Notes: generated by a model not told the origin, from the letters alone. A DNA stretch of 38,546 bases from Sporosarcina sp. NCCP-2222 (GCF_023168145.1 NZ_BQYK01000001.1:370666-409211), one strand, 5' to 3'; positions 1 to 8,854 are shown, numbered from the stretch's first letter. Program-made: numbers and translations.

Positions 1-1787
1 GTTTGATCATAACCTAGCCAAACCGCACCTACGATATCCGGTGTATAGCCGACGAACCAATGATCTTTTGAGCCATCTACGCCTGTAAACGGCAGCTGGG
101 TAGTCCCCGTCTTCCCCGCTACGTCGACACCTGTAACTTGCGCCTTCTTGCCCGTCCCATCTTTAACAGCACCTTGCAGCATATAAGTCATTTGCTGGGC
201 AACTGCCGCAGCTGTAACGTCTGTTGACTGCTCTTGCCACTTTCCTAGGACTTTCCCTTCTGAATCTTTGATTTCGACAATTGCATGGGCCTCCATCATG
301 ACTCCATCATTCGCAAACGTTGAAAACGCCTGCGCCATATGCAAAGGAGATGTCCCTTTGTGCAAGCCCCCTAAAGCGAGGCCAAGATTATGATCATCCT
401 TTTCCAATGGAATGCCGAATCGCTCTACAGTGCTTACACCTTTTTCAATTCCAATCTGGTGCAAAAGCCAGACGGGAGGGATATTATACGAATGAACGAC
501 AGCATCATACATCGTCACCTGCCCTCTGTATCGCTTATCAAAGTTTTTCGGTGAATACCCATTGATGTTGATTGGTTCGTCGACAAGCAAATCCGATAAT
601 TGATAGCCCTGCTCGAGCGCGGCAGTGTAGACAGCAAGTGGTTTCAAAGAAGAGCCCGGCTGTCTAATAAGCTGGGTTGCATGGTTAAAGCGGCCATACG
701 TATACTCCCCTCTGCCCCCAATCAATCCAAGAATCCCCCCCGTTTTAGGATCCAAAAAAACGGAAGCACTTTGAATGAGCTGATCTGGCTTGCTTTCAGG
801 AAAATAACGATTATCCTGATAGACGGCTTCAAGTGCTTCTTGGATAACAGGATTTAACGTCGTCGTAATATGCAGTCCGCCAGATAAAACTTCATTTTTC
901 GTCAAATGATACTTGTTGACTGCTTCGTCAACAATACGGTCTATATAATAAGGATACTTCCCTGTGTAATCCAACGTGTCTGAATCGGCTAACACAATCT
1001 TTTGCCCAATTGCTTCTTCATATTCTGCTTGAGTAATGTACTTTTCGCCTTTCATTAACGATAAAACCAGATTGCGCCGTTCCACCGAAGTTTTCATGTT
1101 TTTGTGAGGAGACAATTGAGAGGGCGCTTTTATTATTCCCGCTAATGTAGCACTTTCGCTCAAAGATAATTCACTTACATCTTTTCCGAAATACACTTGC
1201 GCAGCACGTTGAACACCCCATGCTCCCTCTCCAAAATAAATTTGATTCAAATAGCGCTCCATAATCTCATCTTTTGAATACGTACGCTCAATCTTTTTCG
1301 TAAGAATCATTTCTTTGAATTTACGAGAATACGTCCGCTCGTTAGTTAAAAATGCATTTTTCGTGAGCTGTTGTGTAATCGTACTCCCGCCAGCCACGAC
1401 CTTCCCTTTCAATAAGTTTTGTGTAAAAGCTCTCGCAATCCCGACATAGTTAATGCCGCTATGTTTGTAAAATCGTTGATCCTCAACAGAAATGACGGCT
1501 TCAACGAGCTCTTTCGGAATTTGGTCTAGAGAAACTCCTTCAATTGTCGAGTTCGATAATTTACTTACGATCTCTCCGTTCTCGTCATAAATAAAAGTCG
1601 GTCTCGGTTCGGGTTCGTCTAGTTTACTTACATCACTAGTAGAAATTAATAAATTTAAAATGACCATTCCACAAACGGCCAGTACGAGCATTCCGATAAG
1701 CGCGATGCGCAATGGCTTCTTCCACCTAGACCATTTCCCCCCTGCTTGTACTCGTTTCTGTTGTTCTTTATATTCCATTCTTTTCAA
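1..1787 (-). CDS. Class A penicillin-binding protein (transglycosylase/transpeptidase), C-terminus cut by window edge
   Basis: Bifunctional peptidoglycan synthase anchored outside the membrane. The translation gives a short basic cytoplasmic tail, one membrane segment at about residues 27-48, then a GT51 transglycosylase domain with the motifs VEDQRFYKHSG (catalytic Glu102) and GGSTITQQLTKN. A transpeptidase domain follows with SSLK (catalytic Ser379), SYN at 433-435 and KTGT at about 559. About 595 residues are visible; the C-terminus lies beyond position 1. The start is a TTG at 1787, with AGGTGG seven bases upstream; an in-frame ATG at 1778 is too far from that site. The architecture fits PBP1A/PBP2D-type enzymes, but I cannot decide between ponA- and pbpG-like orthologues. 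Confidence 0.95.
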   Translation of the reverse strand, partial: MKRMEYKEQQKRVQAGGKWSRWKKPLRIALIGMLVLAVCGMVILNLLISTSDVSKLDEPEPRPTFIYDENGEIVSKLSNSTIEGVSLDQIPKELVEAVISVEDQRFYKHSGINYVGIARAFTQNLLKGKVVAGGSTITQQLTKNAFLTNERTYSRKFKEMILTKKIERTYSKDEIMERYLNQIYFGEGAWGVQRAAQVYFGKDVSELSLSESATLAGIIKAPSQLSPHKNMKTSVERRNLVLSLMKGEKYITQAEYEEAIGQKIVLADSDTLDYTGKYPYYIDRIVDEAVNKYHLTKNEVLSGGLHITTTLNPVIQEALEAVYQDNRYFPESKPDQLIQSASVFLDPKTGGILGLIGGRGEYTYGRFNHATQLIRQPGSSLKPLAVYTAALEQGYQLSDLLVDEPININGYSPKNFDKRYRGQVTMYDAVVHSYNIPPVWLLHQIGIEKGVSTVERFGIPLEKDDHNLGLALGGLHKGTSPLHMAQAFSTFANDGVMMEAHAIVEIKDSEGKVLGKWQEQSTDVTAAAVAQQMTYMLQGAVKDGTGKKAQVTGVDVAGKTGTTQLPFTGVDGSKDHWFVGYTPDIVGAVWLGYDQ

Positions 1788-2057
1788 ATGAATTCCACCT
1801 TCTAGATTGCCAATTGAACTTTCAAAGTTTAACATGCCGGAAAGTAGAAACCCAACTGAAAGACTATAGGGTATTTTTAACAACGCCGGCCGTTAACAGA
1901 GACGTTTTTTCTCACACAAAAAAACACTTCCCTGATTTACTACCTCTAAGGGAGGTGCTGAAAAAATGTTTGGTTTGGTTGATGCCTTTTAGTTTATTGT
2001 TTCTTCCCCGATTATCAAAGATGTTCCATGCACAAGTACTCTACTTAACTTATAAGG

Positions 2058-2465
2058 TTAATCGCTATTCTCAACTAACACTACATAGAAAGCTACGGAT
2101 GTAGGTGGATTAGATTCTCTTACATAATCACAATAAACGCGTACTTGTTGATTTAACTTGAGTTGCCCAAAATTTATTATATCCTTGTAATCCTTATTTT
2201 TAGAGATCTTAATTCTATCAACACCATAGCCTTTTATAGCACCTACTATTACACCCTTAAAACTAATTGGCTCTTCTGCCAACCAAATAGAATTAAATTG
2301 TTTAGACACCACATAACCTTCTATAACGATATAGTTATCAGGAAGCTCCGCCACATCAAAAGATGTACTTTTCTGTAGGGGAATAGCGTTAAGGATTACA
2401 ATTAATACTAGTAGCAGTGAAAAAGCTAATAGTACTCTTTTAAAATCTGGATTTTCTTTAACCAA
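2058..2465 (-). CDS. Small membrane-anchored protein of unknown function
   Basis: 135 residues: an N-terminal membrane segment (about residues 9-28) followed by a beta-rich extracytoplasmic domain of about 100 residues containing YIVIEGYVVSKQ. The overall look recalls DUF3221-type exported proteins, but I do not assign a family firmly. The frame can be extended to an ATG at 2513, but that start has no ribosome binding site. GGAGG lies eight bases before the TTG at 2465, so I use TTG. It stands alone between the PBP and the symporter operon. Confidence 0.65.
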   Translation of the reverse strand: MVKENPDFKRVLLAFSLLLVLIVILNAIPLQKSTSFDVAELPDNYIVIEGYVVSKQFNSIWLAEEPISFKGVIVGAIKGYGVDRIKISKNKDYKDIINFGQLKLNQQVRVYCDYVRESNPPTSVAFYVVLVENSD

Positions 2466-2556
2466 ATCACTACCTCCTCTAGCACAATACCTACTAGAAA
2501 AACCATTATTCATGTGATTAAAAATAATTCCGAAATTTCATCTTATCTCTAATTTA

Positions 2557-2586
2557 AGTATAACGGAATGTTTGTAAAAACAAACA
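2557..2586 (-). promoter_or_regulatory. Possible promoter with inverted repeat upstream of the 2058-2465 gene
   Basis: Read on the minus strand, TATACT (2557-2562) is a good -10. Directly upstream lies an inverted repeat TGTTTGT/ACAAACA (about 2569-2586), where the spacer and -35 would be. No convincing -35 hexamer is visible. An operator is an inference. Confidence 0.35.
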
Positions 2587-2674
2587 CTTTCCGTCTATTA
2601 ATCTTTCATTTATTAGCTTTATTTAGTTGTGATAAACGAGTTGGCTATCAATACAGATTTGCTCCAAACGAAAT

Positions 2675-2725
2675 AAAAGGGACTGTACCAGAAAGTCAAT
2701 TTTCATCGACTTTCTGGACAGCCCC
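2675..2725 (-). terminator. Rho-independent terminator of the symporter operon
   Basis: Long hairpin: 2679-2697 pairs with 2708-2725 (core CCAGAAAGTC / GACTTTCTGG, with single bulged bases) and is followed on the minus strand by a TTTTATTT run. It lies just beyond the stop at 2743. The GGGGCTGTCCAGAAAGTC arm is of a type that recurs as a dispersed terminator-like repeat in Bacillales (from memory). Confidence 0.8.
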
Positions 2726-2742
2726 TTCTGTAATGTTTGTAC

Positions 2743-4200
2743 TTATGATTTTAATTCAACTACGAGGGATTTTTTTGTGAAGAAACTTACTATAAGCATA
2801 ACAAGTATATTACTGAATAATGCTATGATCCCAATGTTCAAGTCTTGAATAACACTTGGCAGGGATGGAAACAGACTGGCCATTGTTGTTTTAGAAAATG
2901 TGACATATAGAACAATTGCCACACCAACAAACATTCCATATCCAGAACCGTATTTTGTAATCCCATTATTTTTTCTTAAGCTCAAATATAGTGAAGGTGC
3001 CATTTGTGTAATTAAACTAAAAGAAGTTAAATATAACGTTGCAAGTGTTTCACTTCCACTCATTGAAAAGAAAGCACACAAGATTGATAATAGAACAACG
3101 AATCCTTTTGCAGAGAATGCTTTGCTTTTATCAGAAATACCAGGCTTTAATGGTTCAATCACATTCGTAGTAATCATTGTTGCCGCTGACATAAGCATCA
3201 TCGAACCAGGAACGAGTGTGGCTAATAATCCTGTCGCCCCAACAATACCGACAAACCAAGGATCAAATGTCTTCATCGAAAGTTCTAGCAACGCCAAGTC
3301 TCCATTTTTCAAACCTGGAAGCTCAACAATTGCTGTAAATCCAACAAAGTAAACAAACAACACCATTAATGCGTAAATCGGAAGCAAAACGGCATTTAAT
3401 CGAAATGCTTTTGCATTTTTTGAAGCATAAATGGTTGGTGCATTATGAGGCCACATAAAATATGCAAATGCACTAATGGCAACAGTTGAAACAAACCATG
3501 AAACGCTTAATCCTTTATGGGGAAGGGTTAATGCTTGCGGTTTAAATTCATTAACTGATTGGAACAATCCTCCGAAACTTCCATGGTAATGGACCGGCAA
3601 GTAAATTCCTAGGAATACGATAACGAAGAGAATTAAGACGTCTTTAATAGTAGAAGTCCATGCTGATCCGTGAATTCCCGAAACCATGACGTAAACTAAT
3701 AATCCAATCATGCCTACCCAAACTGCTACATTGGAGGAAATGGCACCGTAGGAAGTAGCCGACACTAAGATCCCCATTGATTTAAACAGGATCGTGATAT
3801 ATGGAATTAACGCTAAAACTCCTACGATGGCTACAAATACTCCAAGTCCATTACTGTTGTATTTAGATGAGAAGAACTGTGATTGCGAAACGACATTTTT
3901 TTCTTTTGCGTATTTCCAGATAGGGGGTAATATCCAATAGGATGTCATGGTACCTAAAGCAGTAAAAGCTAATAAATAGAATGCCGCAGCCCCGTTATTA
4001 AAAGCCAAACCACTTGTTCCTAGCAATGTAAATACTGAATAGGTTTCGCCAGCTAATAATAAGAAGACGAAGATCCCGCCAAAACCGCGACCACCGATTG
4101 CCCATTGCTCCATACTCATGTCTTTTCCGCGCTTTGCCATAAGGCCTAATGCGATACTAAGTGTTAAAGCTAGAATGATAATAACCAGAGCACTGTTCAT
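2743..4200 (-). CDS. Sodium:solute symporter family (SSS) permease
   Basis: 485-residue polytopic membrane protein with about 12-13 hydrophobic segments. It begins with a TM helix, then the GGRGFGG...GETYSVFTLLG stretch and the GMIGLLVYVMVSGIHGSAWT region typical of the SSS family. It should import an organic solute together with Na+. The ATG at 4200 has AAGGAGG upstream and overlaps the stop of the DUF3311 gene by four bases (ATGA), so the two are translationally coupled. A DUF3311 protein plus SSS permease is a known pairing (as in Bacillus yhjC-yhjB). Position in the operon after a cyclic amidohydrolase suggests a ureide or hydantoin-like substrate (inference). Confidence 0.9.
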   Translation of the reverse strand: MNSALVIIILALTLSIALGLMAKRGKDMSMEQWAIGGRGFGGIFVFLLLAGETYSVFTLLGTSGLAFNNGAAAFYLLAFTALGTMTSYWILPPIWKYAKEKNVVSQSQFFSSKYNSNGLGVFVAIVGVLALIPYITILFKSMGILVSATSYGAISSNVAVWVGMIGLLVYVMVSGIHGSAWTSTIKDVLILFVIVFLGIYLPVHYHGSFGGLFQSVNEFKPQALTLPHKGLSVSWFVSTVAISAFAYFMWPHNAPTIYASKNAKAFRLNAVLLPIYALMVLFVYFVGFTAIVELPGLKNGDLALLELSMKTFDPWFVGIVGATGLLATLVPGSMMLMSAATMITTNVIEPLKPGISDKSKAFSAKGFVVLLSILCAFFSMSGSETLATLYLTSFSLITQMAPSLYLSLRKNNGITKYGSGYGMFVGVAIVLYVTFSKTTMASLFPSLPSVIQDLNIGIIALFSNILVMLIVSFFTKKSLVVELKS

Positions 4201-4394
4201 TCTTCTACCTCCTTATTAAGAGGATCCAAACGATAAATGACAAACATGATGATCGAGCTCATCACTGCCCAAAAACTAATCCAAAACAAGAAAAACGGTA
4301 TGCCTAATACATAGGGATCAATTTTATTTACAAAAGCTGCGCCGCCTAATATCGCAATAAAAGGCAATGCGGCAAGTATGTAGTATGGCTTCAT
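4197..4394 (-). CDS. DUF3311 small membrane protein, partner of the SSS permease
   Basis: 65 residues with two membrane segments (about 5-22 and 30-53) and the RLDPLNKE tail typical of DUF3311 proteins, which are encoded directly before SSS permeases. It is probably a small accessory subunit of the transporter (inference; the role is not established). The stop overlaps the permease start (ATGA). It follows the amidohydrolase gene by about 60 bases in the same orientation. Confidence 0.85.
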   Translation of the reverse strand: MKPYYILAALPFIAILGGAAFVNKIDPYVLGIPFFLFWISFWAVMSSIIMFVIYRLDPLNKEVEE

Positions 4395-4455
4395 ATGTTC
4401 ACCTTACCTTTCAAATATCATGCTCGCCCATCTGGTTGAACTTCACGGGAAAACA

Positions 4456-5817
4456 TTATTTAGCTGCTGATCCAGGTACAAATTTACCGAAGCCAGGACC
4501 TTTTATTACGTTTTCACCATCGAATACTTCTTCTCCACGTAAGATAGTGGAAATCACTTTACAATTCAATTCTTGTCCATTAAATGGTGTTAATTTCGAA
4601 TATGATTTAAAAGAATTTTGATCGATAACTGTCTTTTGTGCTGGATCGATTACTGTAAAATCAGCATCATATCCTACACTGATCTGTCCCTTTCCAGGTA
4701 TAGAAAATACTTCTGCTGGATGTGTTGACATTAAATTTGAAAATTCATTCGGTGTTAATCTTCCATTTGAAACGGTGCTATTAAACATTAAAGGTATCAT
4801 AATTTCAACGCCAGGCAGGCCTGATGACGCAAGGAAAATATTTTCGTTGCCTCTCTCTTTTTGCTCTGCACTCCATGGAGCATGATCGGAGGAAACCAAG
4901 TCGATGTTTCCTTCTTCAATATGCTTCCACAAACCTTGCACTTCCTCTTGTTCTCTTAGTGGAGGATTGTTTTTAGCGATTGGTCCGTATTTATCCAAAT
5001 CATCTACATCCATTAACAAATATGGATAACAAGTTTCACAAGTAACTTTCACTCCTTGAGCTTGGAACAATTTAATCAAGTCAATTGTTCTTGGATGACT
5101 AACATGAACAATATGGAGTTTTACATTTGTCCAATAAGCGAACTCCATTAATTTCAAAACGGCACTCGTTTCTGTAACAGGTGGACGCGTTTCGTTATGT
5201 GCTTTAGGATATACTTTTCCTGCTTTTTGATATTCATCAATCAGATCTACAATGATTTCATCGTTTTCTGAATGGAAAGCAGCACGAAGTCCTGTCTTTT
5301 CAATCAACTTCATCGCTTTCATTATTTCAGGATCGGGAATTCTAGGAAAACGATAGGCATCTGTTTCAAAAGTGGACATTTTAAAAGCAATTGCCCCAGC
5401 TTCTGCTAAGGGAATAATTTGATCTGTTCCATTTATCTTCGTAATGGTTCCCCATAAACAAATATCGACAACTGCTTCTTCCTCTAATTGTTTTACCTTC
5501 TTTTTAAATTGATCAACGTTGTTAACTGGGTTTGGCAAATCATAAGGCATGTCTAGAAAAGTAGTTATACCACCCGCCGCCGCAGAGGTGCTCGTTGTCA
5601 CAAACCCTTCATCAGGATTACTGAAACAATGCACATGTACATCAATCATGCCAGGGAATACAAATGCGTCACCGTAATCTTTAACTTCATCCGATTGCAG
5701 ATTACCAGTTCCTTCATGAATGCTGATTATTTTTCCTTCTTTGATTCCTACTTCTCCTTTCATGACTTTATCTTTCAAGACAATTTGCCCTTTAATAATG
5801 CTATCTACTTTGTTCAT
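4456..5817 (-). CDS. Allantoinase/dihydropyrimidinase-like cyclic amidohydrolase
   Basis: 453 residues, usual length for allantoinase. Metallo-dependent hydrolase with all binuclear-site ligands visible: HVH (His61, His63), the lysine to be carboxylated in AFKMS (Lys146, the number it has in E. coli allantoinase), His182 in FHSEND, His238 in HIVHVSH and Asp311 in SSDHAPW. It would hydrolyse the ring amide of a cyclic ureide in the cytoplasm. One oddity: the usual CPHY signature reads CYPY at about residues 263-266, so the substrate may differ from allantoin. The start ATG at 5817 has AAGGAG upstream. It follows iclR by 14 bases and precedes DUF3311 and the permease: one operon. Confidence 0.85.
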   Translation of the reverse strand: MNKVDSIIKGQIVLKDKVMKGEVGIKEGKIISIHEGTGNLQSDEVKDYGDAFVFPGMIDVHVHCFSNPDEGFVTTSTSAAAGGITTFLDMPYDLPNPVNNVDQFKKKVKQLEEEAVVDICLWGTITKINGTDQIIPLAEAGAIAFKMSTFETDAYRFPRIPDPEIMKAMKLIEKTGLRAAFHSENDEIIVDLIDEYQKAGKVYPKAHNETRPPVTETSAVLKLMEFAYWTNVKLHIVHVSHPRTIDLIKLFQAQGVKVTCETCYPYLLMDVDDLDKYGPIAKNNPPLREQEEVQGLWKHIEEGNIDLVSSDHAPWSAEQKERGNENIFLASSGLPGVEIMIPLMFNSTVSNGRLTPNEFSNLMSTHPAEVFSIPGKGQISVGYDADFTVIDPAQKTVIDQNSFKSYSKLTPFNGQELNCKVISTILRGEEVFDGENVIKGPGFGKFVPGSAAK

Positions 5818-5831
5818 TACAAAAACTCCTT

Positions 5832-6563
5832 TTATAATTGTTTTTCTATTTTCTCAATCGCTATTTTTATTTCTTTGACAATTTCTTGGCTATCCCTCTT
5901 CGCTATTCTTTCCTTTGGCCCTGCTACACTCAACGAGGCAACAAGTTTATGATCACTATCAAATATTGGCATACCGTATGAGATAACACCTTCATCAATT
6001 TCACTATCAGAGTAGGCATATCCTTTCTGGCGAACAGCGTCTAAATGAGTTACCATTTCGTCCAAATCCACTATTGTTTGTTCCGTATGTTTTTTTACGA
6101 TTCCGCTTTTAAATAACTCTTCAACAAAATGGTCATCCATATATGCCAATAAAGCTTTAGAAGAAGCACCACCATAAATTGGGACTATGTTTCCTTGTTC
6201 AGAAGTGACTTTTATTGGATGTCCTGAAGGAACTGCCCCTAAACAGACAGCTTGCATATTAGAAGGAACCAACAAGATGGAAGTTTCTCCGGTGGACTTC
6301 GTCAGCTCTCTCATTGCCTCATGTGATATGACAGGTAGGTTTGTATCCATCTTCACAATTTTAGCGAGCTTCAAAAAGACGTACCCTAAACTATAAAGTC
6401 CTGGAGAATATTCAATCAGGTATCCTTTTTCTTTCAAAACCCTCATATGTCTATACACAGAACTTTGCGGCTGCTGCAGTCTTGTTGCTAGTTCAGGCAC
6501 ACTTAGCGCTCGTGTTTCAAAATCAAACTGTTCTAGAATATCCAGTGTTTTTTCAGCACTCAA
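5832..6563 (-). CDS. IclR-family transcriptional regulator
   Basis: 243 residues: N-terminal winged helix-turn-helix (about 1-65, with LSVPELATRLQQPQSSVYRH) and a C-terminal IclR effector-binding domain (about 75-240, ending in a LSVAGPKERI motif). It starts with TTG at 6563, eight bases after GGAGG. First gene of the operon with the amidohydrolase, DUF3311 and permease. It probably senses the substrate or an intermediate and controls the operon and itself through the palindrome at 6607-6644 (inference). Confidence 0.92.
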   Translation of the reverse strand: MSAEKTLDILEQFDFETRALSVPELATRLQQPQSSVYRHMRVLKEKGYLIEYSPGLYSLGYVFLKLAKIVKMDTNLPVISHEAMRELTKSTGETSILLVPSNMQAVCLGAVPSGHPIKVTSEQGNIVPIYGGASSKALLAYMDDHFVEELFKSGIVKKHTEQTIVDLDEMVTHLDAVRQKGYAYSDSEIDEGVISYGMPIFDSDHKLVASLSVAGPKERIAKRDSQEIVKEIKIAIEKIEKQL

Positions 6564-6606
6564 CTATATATCCTCCATTTCAAATTTACGAACAACCCTA
6601 CAAAGA

Positions 6607-6644
6607 TTATCATTTAGTGATAACTCATTATCTATAAATGATAA
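6607..6644. promoter_or_regulatory. 38-bp nested palindromic operator at the iclR promoter
   Basis: Outer perfect arms TTATCATTTA (6607-6616) and TAAATGATAA (6635-6644) and an inner perfect GATAA/TTATC pair (6619-6632) share one centre of symmetry. 15 of the 19 positions pair. It touches the -10 box and covers the transcription start region, a position expected for repression. IclR is the obvious candidate protein (inference). Confidence 0.7.
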
Positions 6645-6671
6645 TATACAGAAGCGAAGAGATTTTTGCAA
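6643..6671 (-). promoter_or_regulatory. Sigma-A promoter of the iclR-amidohydrolase-permease operon
   Basis: On the minus strand, -35 TTGCAA (6666-6671), 17-base spacer, -10 TATATT (6643-6648). It lies about 80 bases before the TTG start of iclR. Confidence 0.7.
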
Positions 6672-6680
6672 GCGCTTTTA
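6666..6680. promoter_or_regulatory. Probable CcpA cre site over the -35 box
   Basis: TTGCAAGCGCTTTTA fits the catabolite-response consensus TGNAANCGNWNWCA except for one base (T for C near the end). It overlaps the -35 hexamer of the iclR operon, which would give carbon catabolite repression. Seen as a motif match only. Confidence 0.45.
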
Positions 6681-6689
6681 TTCAGTTAT

Positions 6690-6740
6690 TTTTAAAAAAA
6701 TAGAATAACCCATTAATTATTTTAATATAATTAATGGGTT
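6690..6740 (-). terminator. Rho-independent terminator after the M20 amidohydrolase gene
   Basis: Perfect 14-bp stem, 6707-6720 with 6727-6740 (AACCCATTAATTAT and its complement), six-base loop. On the minus strand it is followed by TTCTATTTTTTT. It separates the M20 gene from the downstream iclR promoter. Confidence 0.8.
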
Positions 6741-6781
6741 GTTTTATGCTCTATAAGGTTATTTAAGGTGATTTGTTGGGC

Positions 6782-8014
6782 TTATTTTGAAAAAGCCAAC
6801 ACAGCATTTAACAAGACTTTCGTACCTAAATACAAGTCTTCTTTTTCCGCCCATTCCTCTGGACAATGACTTCTACCATCTTTGCAAGGTATGAATATCA
6901 TGCCTACAGGTCCTAGCAATGACATTTGATTGGCATCATGACCTGCTCCACTTGGTAATTCGATCACTTTATTCGTAATTGAACTGCATGATTTAGTTAA
7001 TAACTGTTTAATTTCATTACTAACGACGATAGGTGCTGAACGAGATACATTTTCAGTTATCACTTTCATATCCCGCTTTGAAGCGATATTTTTCACTTGT
7101 GATAAAAACTCGGTACCGACAGCATCTATAACACCATCAGAAATACTTCGAATTTCAACCGCAAATTCTACTTTACCAGGAACTACATTTGAAGCATTGG
7201 GGAAATTATGAATAACGCCAACTGTACCTACTACAGGCTGTTCATATTCTTTGTTGGCCACATTCTCCAAAGCAAGTATCATCTCGGATGCTGCAGTAAG
7301 CGCATCATTTCTCATTTCCATGGGCGTGGTACCAGAATGGTTTGGTAAGCCATCCACTATTACTTTATAGCGCTGAATTCCAACAATACCCGTTACAACA
7401 CCTATTTTCGCATTTCTTCTGAGCAAAACAGGTCCTTGTTCGATATGTAATTCAAGGTACAACGCGATTGAACCATTCTCTCGCTTACATTGTTTAATAT
7501 GAGCCGGATCTCCACCCGCATATGTAATTGCTTCCGACAAGGACTGCCCATCTGAATTTGTGTATGCCAACATTTCTTCAGATAAGTTACCCGTCCACGC
7601 CCGGCTTCCAACTGTAGAAAGACCATATTCTGACGGTTCCTCTGCTGTAAAATCCACGATTTCAATCGTATGTCTAATGGAAATATTATTTTCTGTTAAC
7701 GCACGTACAATTTCCAATCCTGCAAGAACTCCCGCAATACCATCAAATCTCCCTCCATCTGGAACCGTATCGGTGTGAGAACCAATCACAATGGGAGGTA
7801 AATTAGGCTCTGTTCCTATCAATCTTCCAGTTACATTGGAGGCTTCATCCACCTCTACTTCTAAACCAATATCTTTCATTTGATTCTTCAACCATTCTCG
7901 TCCTTCGTTATACTTTGCAGTAAAAGATCTTCTTGTCCAAGGTTGGTTTTCAATCGTAATTGACGCTAAATCATTAATCGTTTTCCATAATCTTGTTTCA
8001 TTGATTAAATCCAT
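6782..8014 (-). CDS. M20-family Zn amidohydrolase (allantoate amidohydrolase / N-carbamoyl-amino-acid hydrolase type)
   Basis: 410 residues, normal for the AllC/HyuC/AmaB group. Visible metal-site motifs: GSHTDTVPDGGRFDG (His80, Asp91), FTAEEPSEYG (Glu126), LELHIEQGP (His190) and a late GRSHCPEEW (His at about 383). The dimerisation-domain signature GIVGIQRY is present. These enzymes remove the carbamoyl or ureido group from linear products of ring opening, so it would act after the cyclic amidohydrolase. I start at ATG 8014, with GAGGT six bases upstream; a GTG at 8020 would sit directly on that site. It follows the aroM-like gene by about 100 bases. Confidence 0.88.
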   Translation of the reverse strand: MDLINETRLWKTINDLASITIENQPWTRRSFTAKYNEGREWLKNQMKDIGLEVEVDEASNVTGRLIGTEPNLPPIVIGSHTDTVPDGGRFDGIAGVLAGLEIVRALTENNISIRHTIEIVDFTAEEPSEYGLSTVGSRAWTGNLSEEMLAYTNSDGQSLSEAITYAGGDPAHIKQCKRENGSIALYLELHIEQGPVLLRRNAKIGVVTGIVGIQRYKVIVDGLPNHSGTTPMEMRNDALTAASEMILALENVANKEYEQPVVGTVGVIHNFPNASNVVPGKVEFAVEIRSISDGVIDAVGTEFLSQVKNIASKRDMKVITENVSRSAPIVVSNEIKQLLTKSCSSITNKVIELPSGAGHDANQMSLLGPVGMIFIPCKDGRSHCPEEWAEKEDLYLGTKVLLNAVLAFSK

Positions 8015-8114
8015 ATTCACACCTCGTATATTTTAATTGTAATCAAGTAACTATGTAGTTTAAATACTCAGTATATTAGGAGTGGGTTTGTTTCCTATTT
8101 TCTATCCTCTAGTA

Positions 8115-8759
8115 CTACTGTAACGACTTCAGTTTTTTAACTACTAAATGCTGAGCATTATAGCATGTGCATTCGTGATTGCTTTCAATTACATCTACCA
8201 GGTCATAGTCATAGCCATAGCAATCCAAAATTACATATTCTGGGGAATGAAGTATGATTTCTTTGTTTACTATACCAAGAACATTTTCAGCTTTAGGATT
8301 TGCCACCACAAAGAGTTTGTCTCCCTTTACATCGGACCATTTCAATTTGGCTGATGGCAATTGTTCTTTTATCGGAATGAATATAATAGTTGTATCATTG
8401 CTATTTATATTATTTGCTTTTTCCCGAAGTTCCTTGATCGGATAAATGATGGTGGTTTGATCAGATGCGGATTTAAATATACTCATACATAACAGCGCGA
8501 TTGCATCCGATGAATTTTCATATTGTCTAATCAGCTTACCGATTCTCTCTTCGATACATTCATGACTGATGTTTGATGTCCCCTTATTATGGACAACAAA
8601 TAATTTTTCTTCACCGGGGACTTCTTCTAGTTTTTTAATTTCTCCATCTGAAACCCCATCAAGTGCACCAACCAATTGGACATCTCGAACCCCTCCTTTA
8701 ATAAACGCTTTCAGCAAATCTTCTCTAGGAGTTTGGCCTATCGTTAATAAAGTAAACAT
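8115..8759 (-). CDS. AroM family protein
   Basis: 214 residues matching the AroM family: it begins with LLTIGQTPREDL, then GALDGVS, a central ALLCMS strand and a late VILDCYGYDYD like AroM's MLDCLGF. AroM itself has no established reaction. Here the gene leads a two-gene unit with an M20 amidohydrolase, beside an allantoinase-like operon, which points to ureide/hydantoin or amino-acid-derivative catabolism rather than aromatic synthesis (inference). A racemase-like role is possible but not shown. The ATG has GGAGGGG upstream and a good sigma-A promoter at 8826-8854. Confidence 0.75.
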   Translation of the reverse strand: MFTLLTIGQTPREDLLKAFIKGGVRDVQLVGALDGVSDGEIKKLEEVPGEEKLFVVHNKGTSNISHECIEERIGKLIRQYENSSDAIALLCMSIFKSASDQTTIIYPIKELREKANNINSNDTTIIFIPIKEQLPSAKLKWSDVKGDKLFVVANPKAENVLGIVNKEIILHSPEYVILDCYGYDYDLVDVIESNHECTCYNAQHLVVKKLKSLQ

Positions 8760-8825
8760 GTCTCCCCTCCTGCCTTTTATCGTTTTTGCGACAGTTATTG
8801 TTTTTCCTACTGAAGCATGATAGAG

Positions 8826-8854
8826 ATATTACCTAACAATATTTTGATTGTCAA
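8826..8854 (-). promoter_or_regulatory. Sigma-A promoter of the aroM - M20 amidohydrolase unit
   Basis: On the minus strand a perfect -35 TTGACA (8849-8854), 17-base spacer and -10 TAATAT (8826-8831), about 65 bases before the ATG at 8759. Confidence 0.75.

Noticed and set aside
1945..1993. GGGAGGT followed by an eight-codon ATG frame on the plus strand
   Set aside because: Considered as a leader peptide, but there is no downstream plus-strand gene.
1814..2104. 96-codon plus-strand frame
   Set aside because: Low-complexity codon pattern, no ribosome binding site, overlaps the promoter region of the PBP gene.
2568..2780. 70-codon plus-strand frame
   Set aside because: Runs through the terminator hairpin of the symporter operon.
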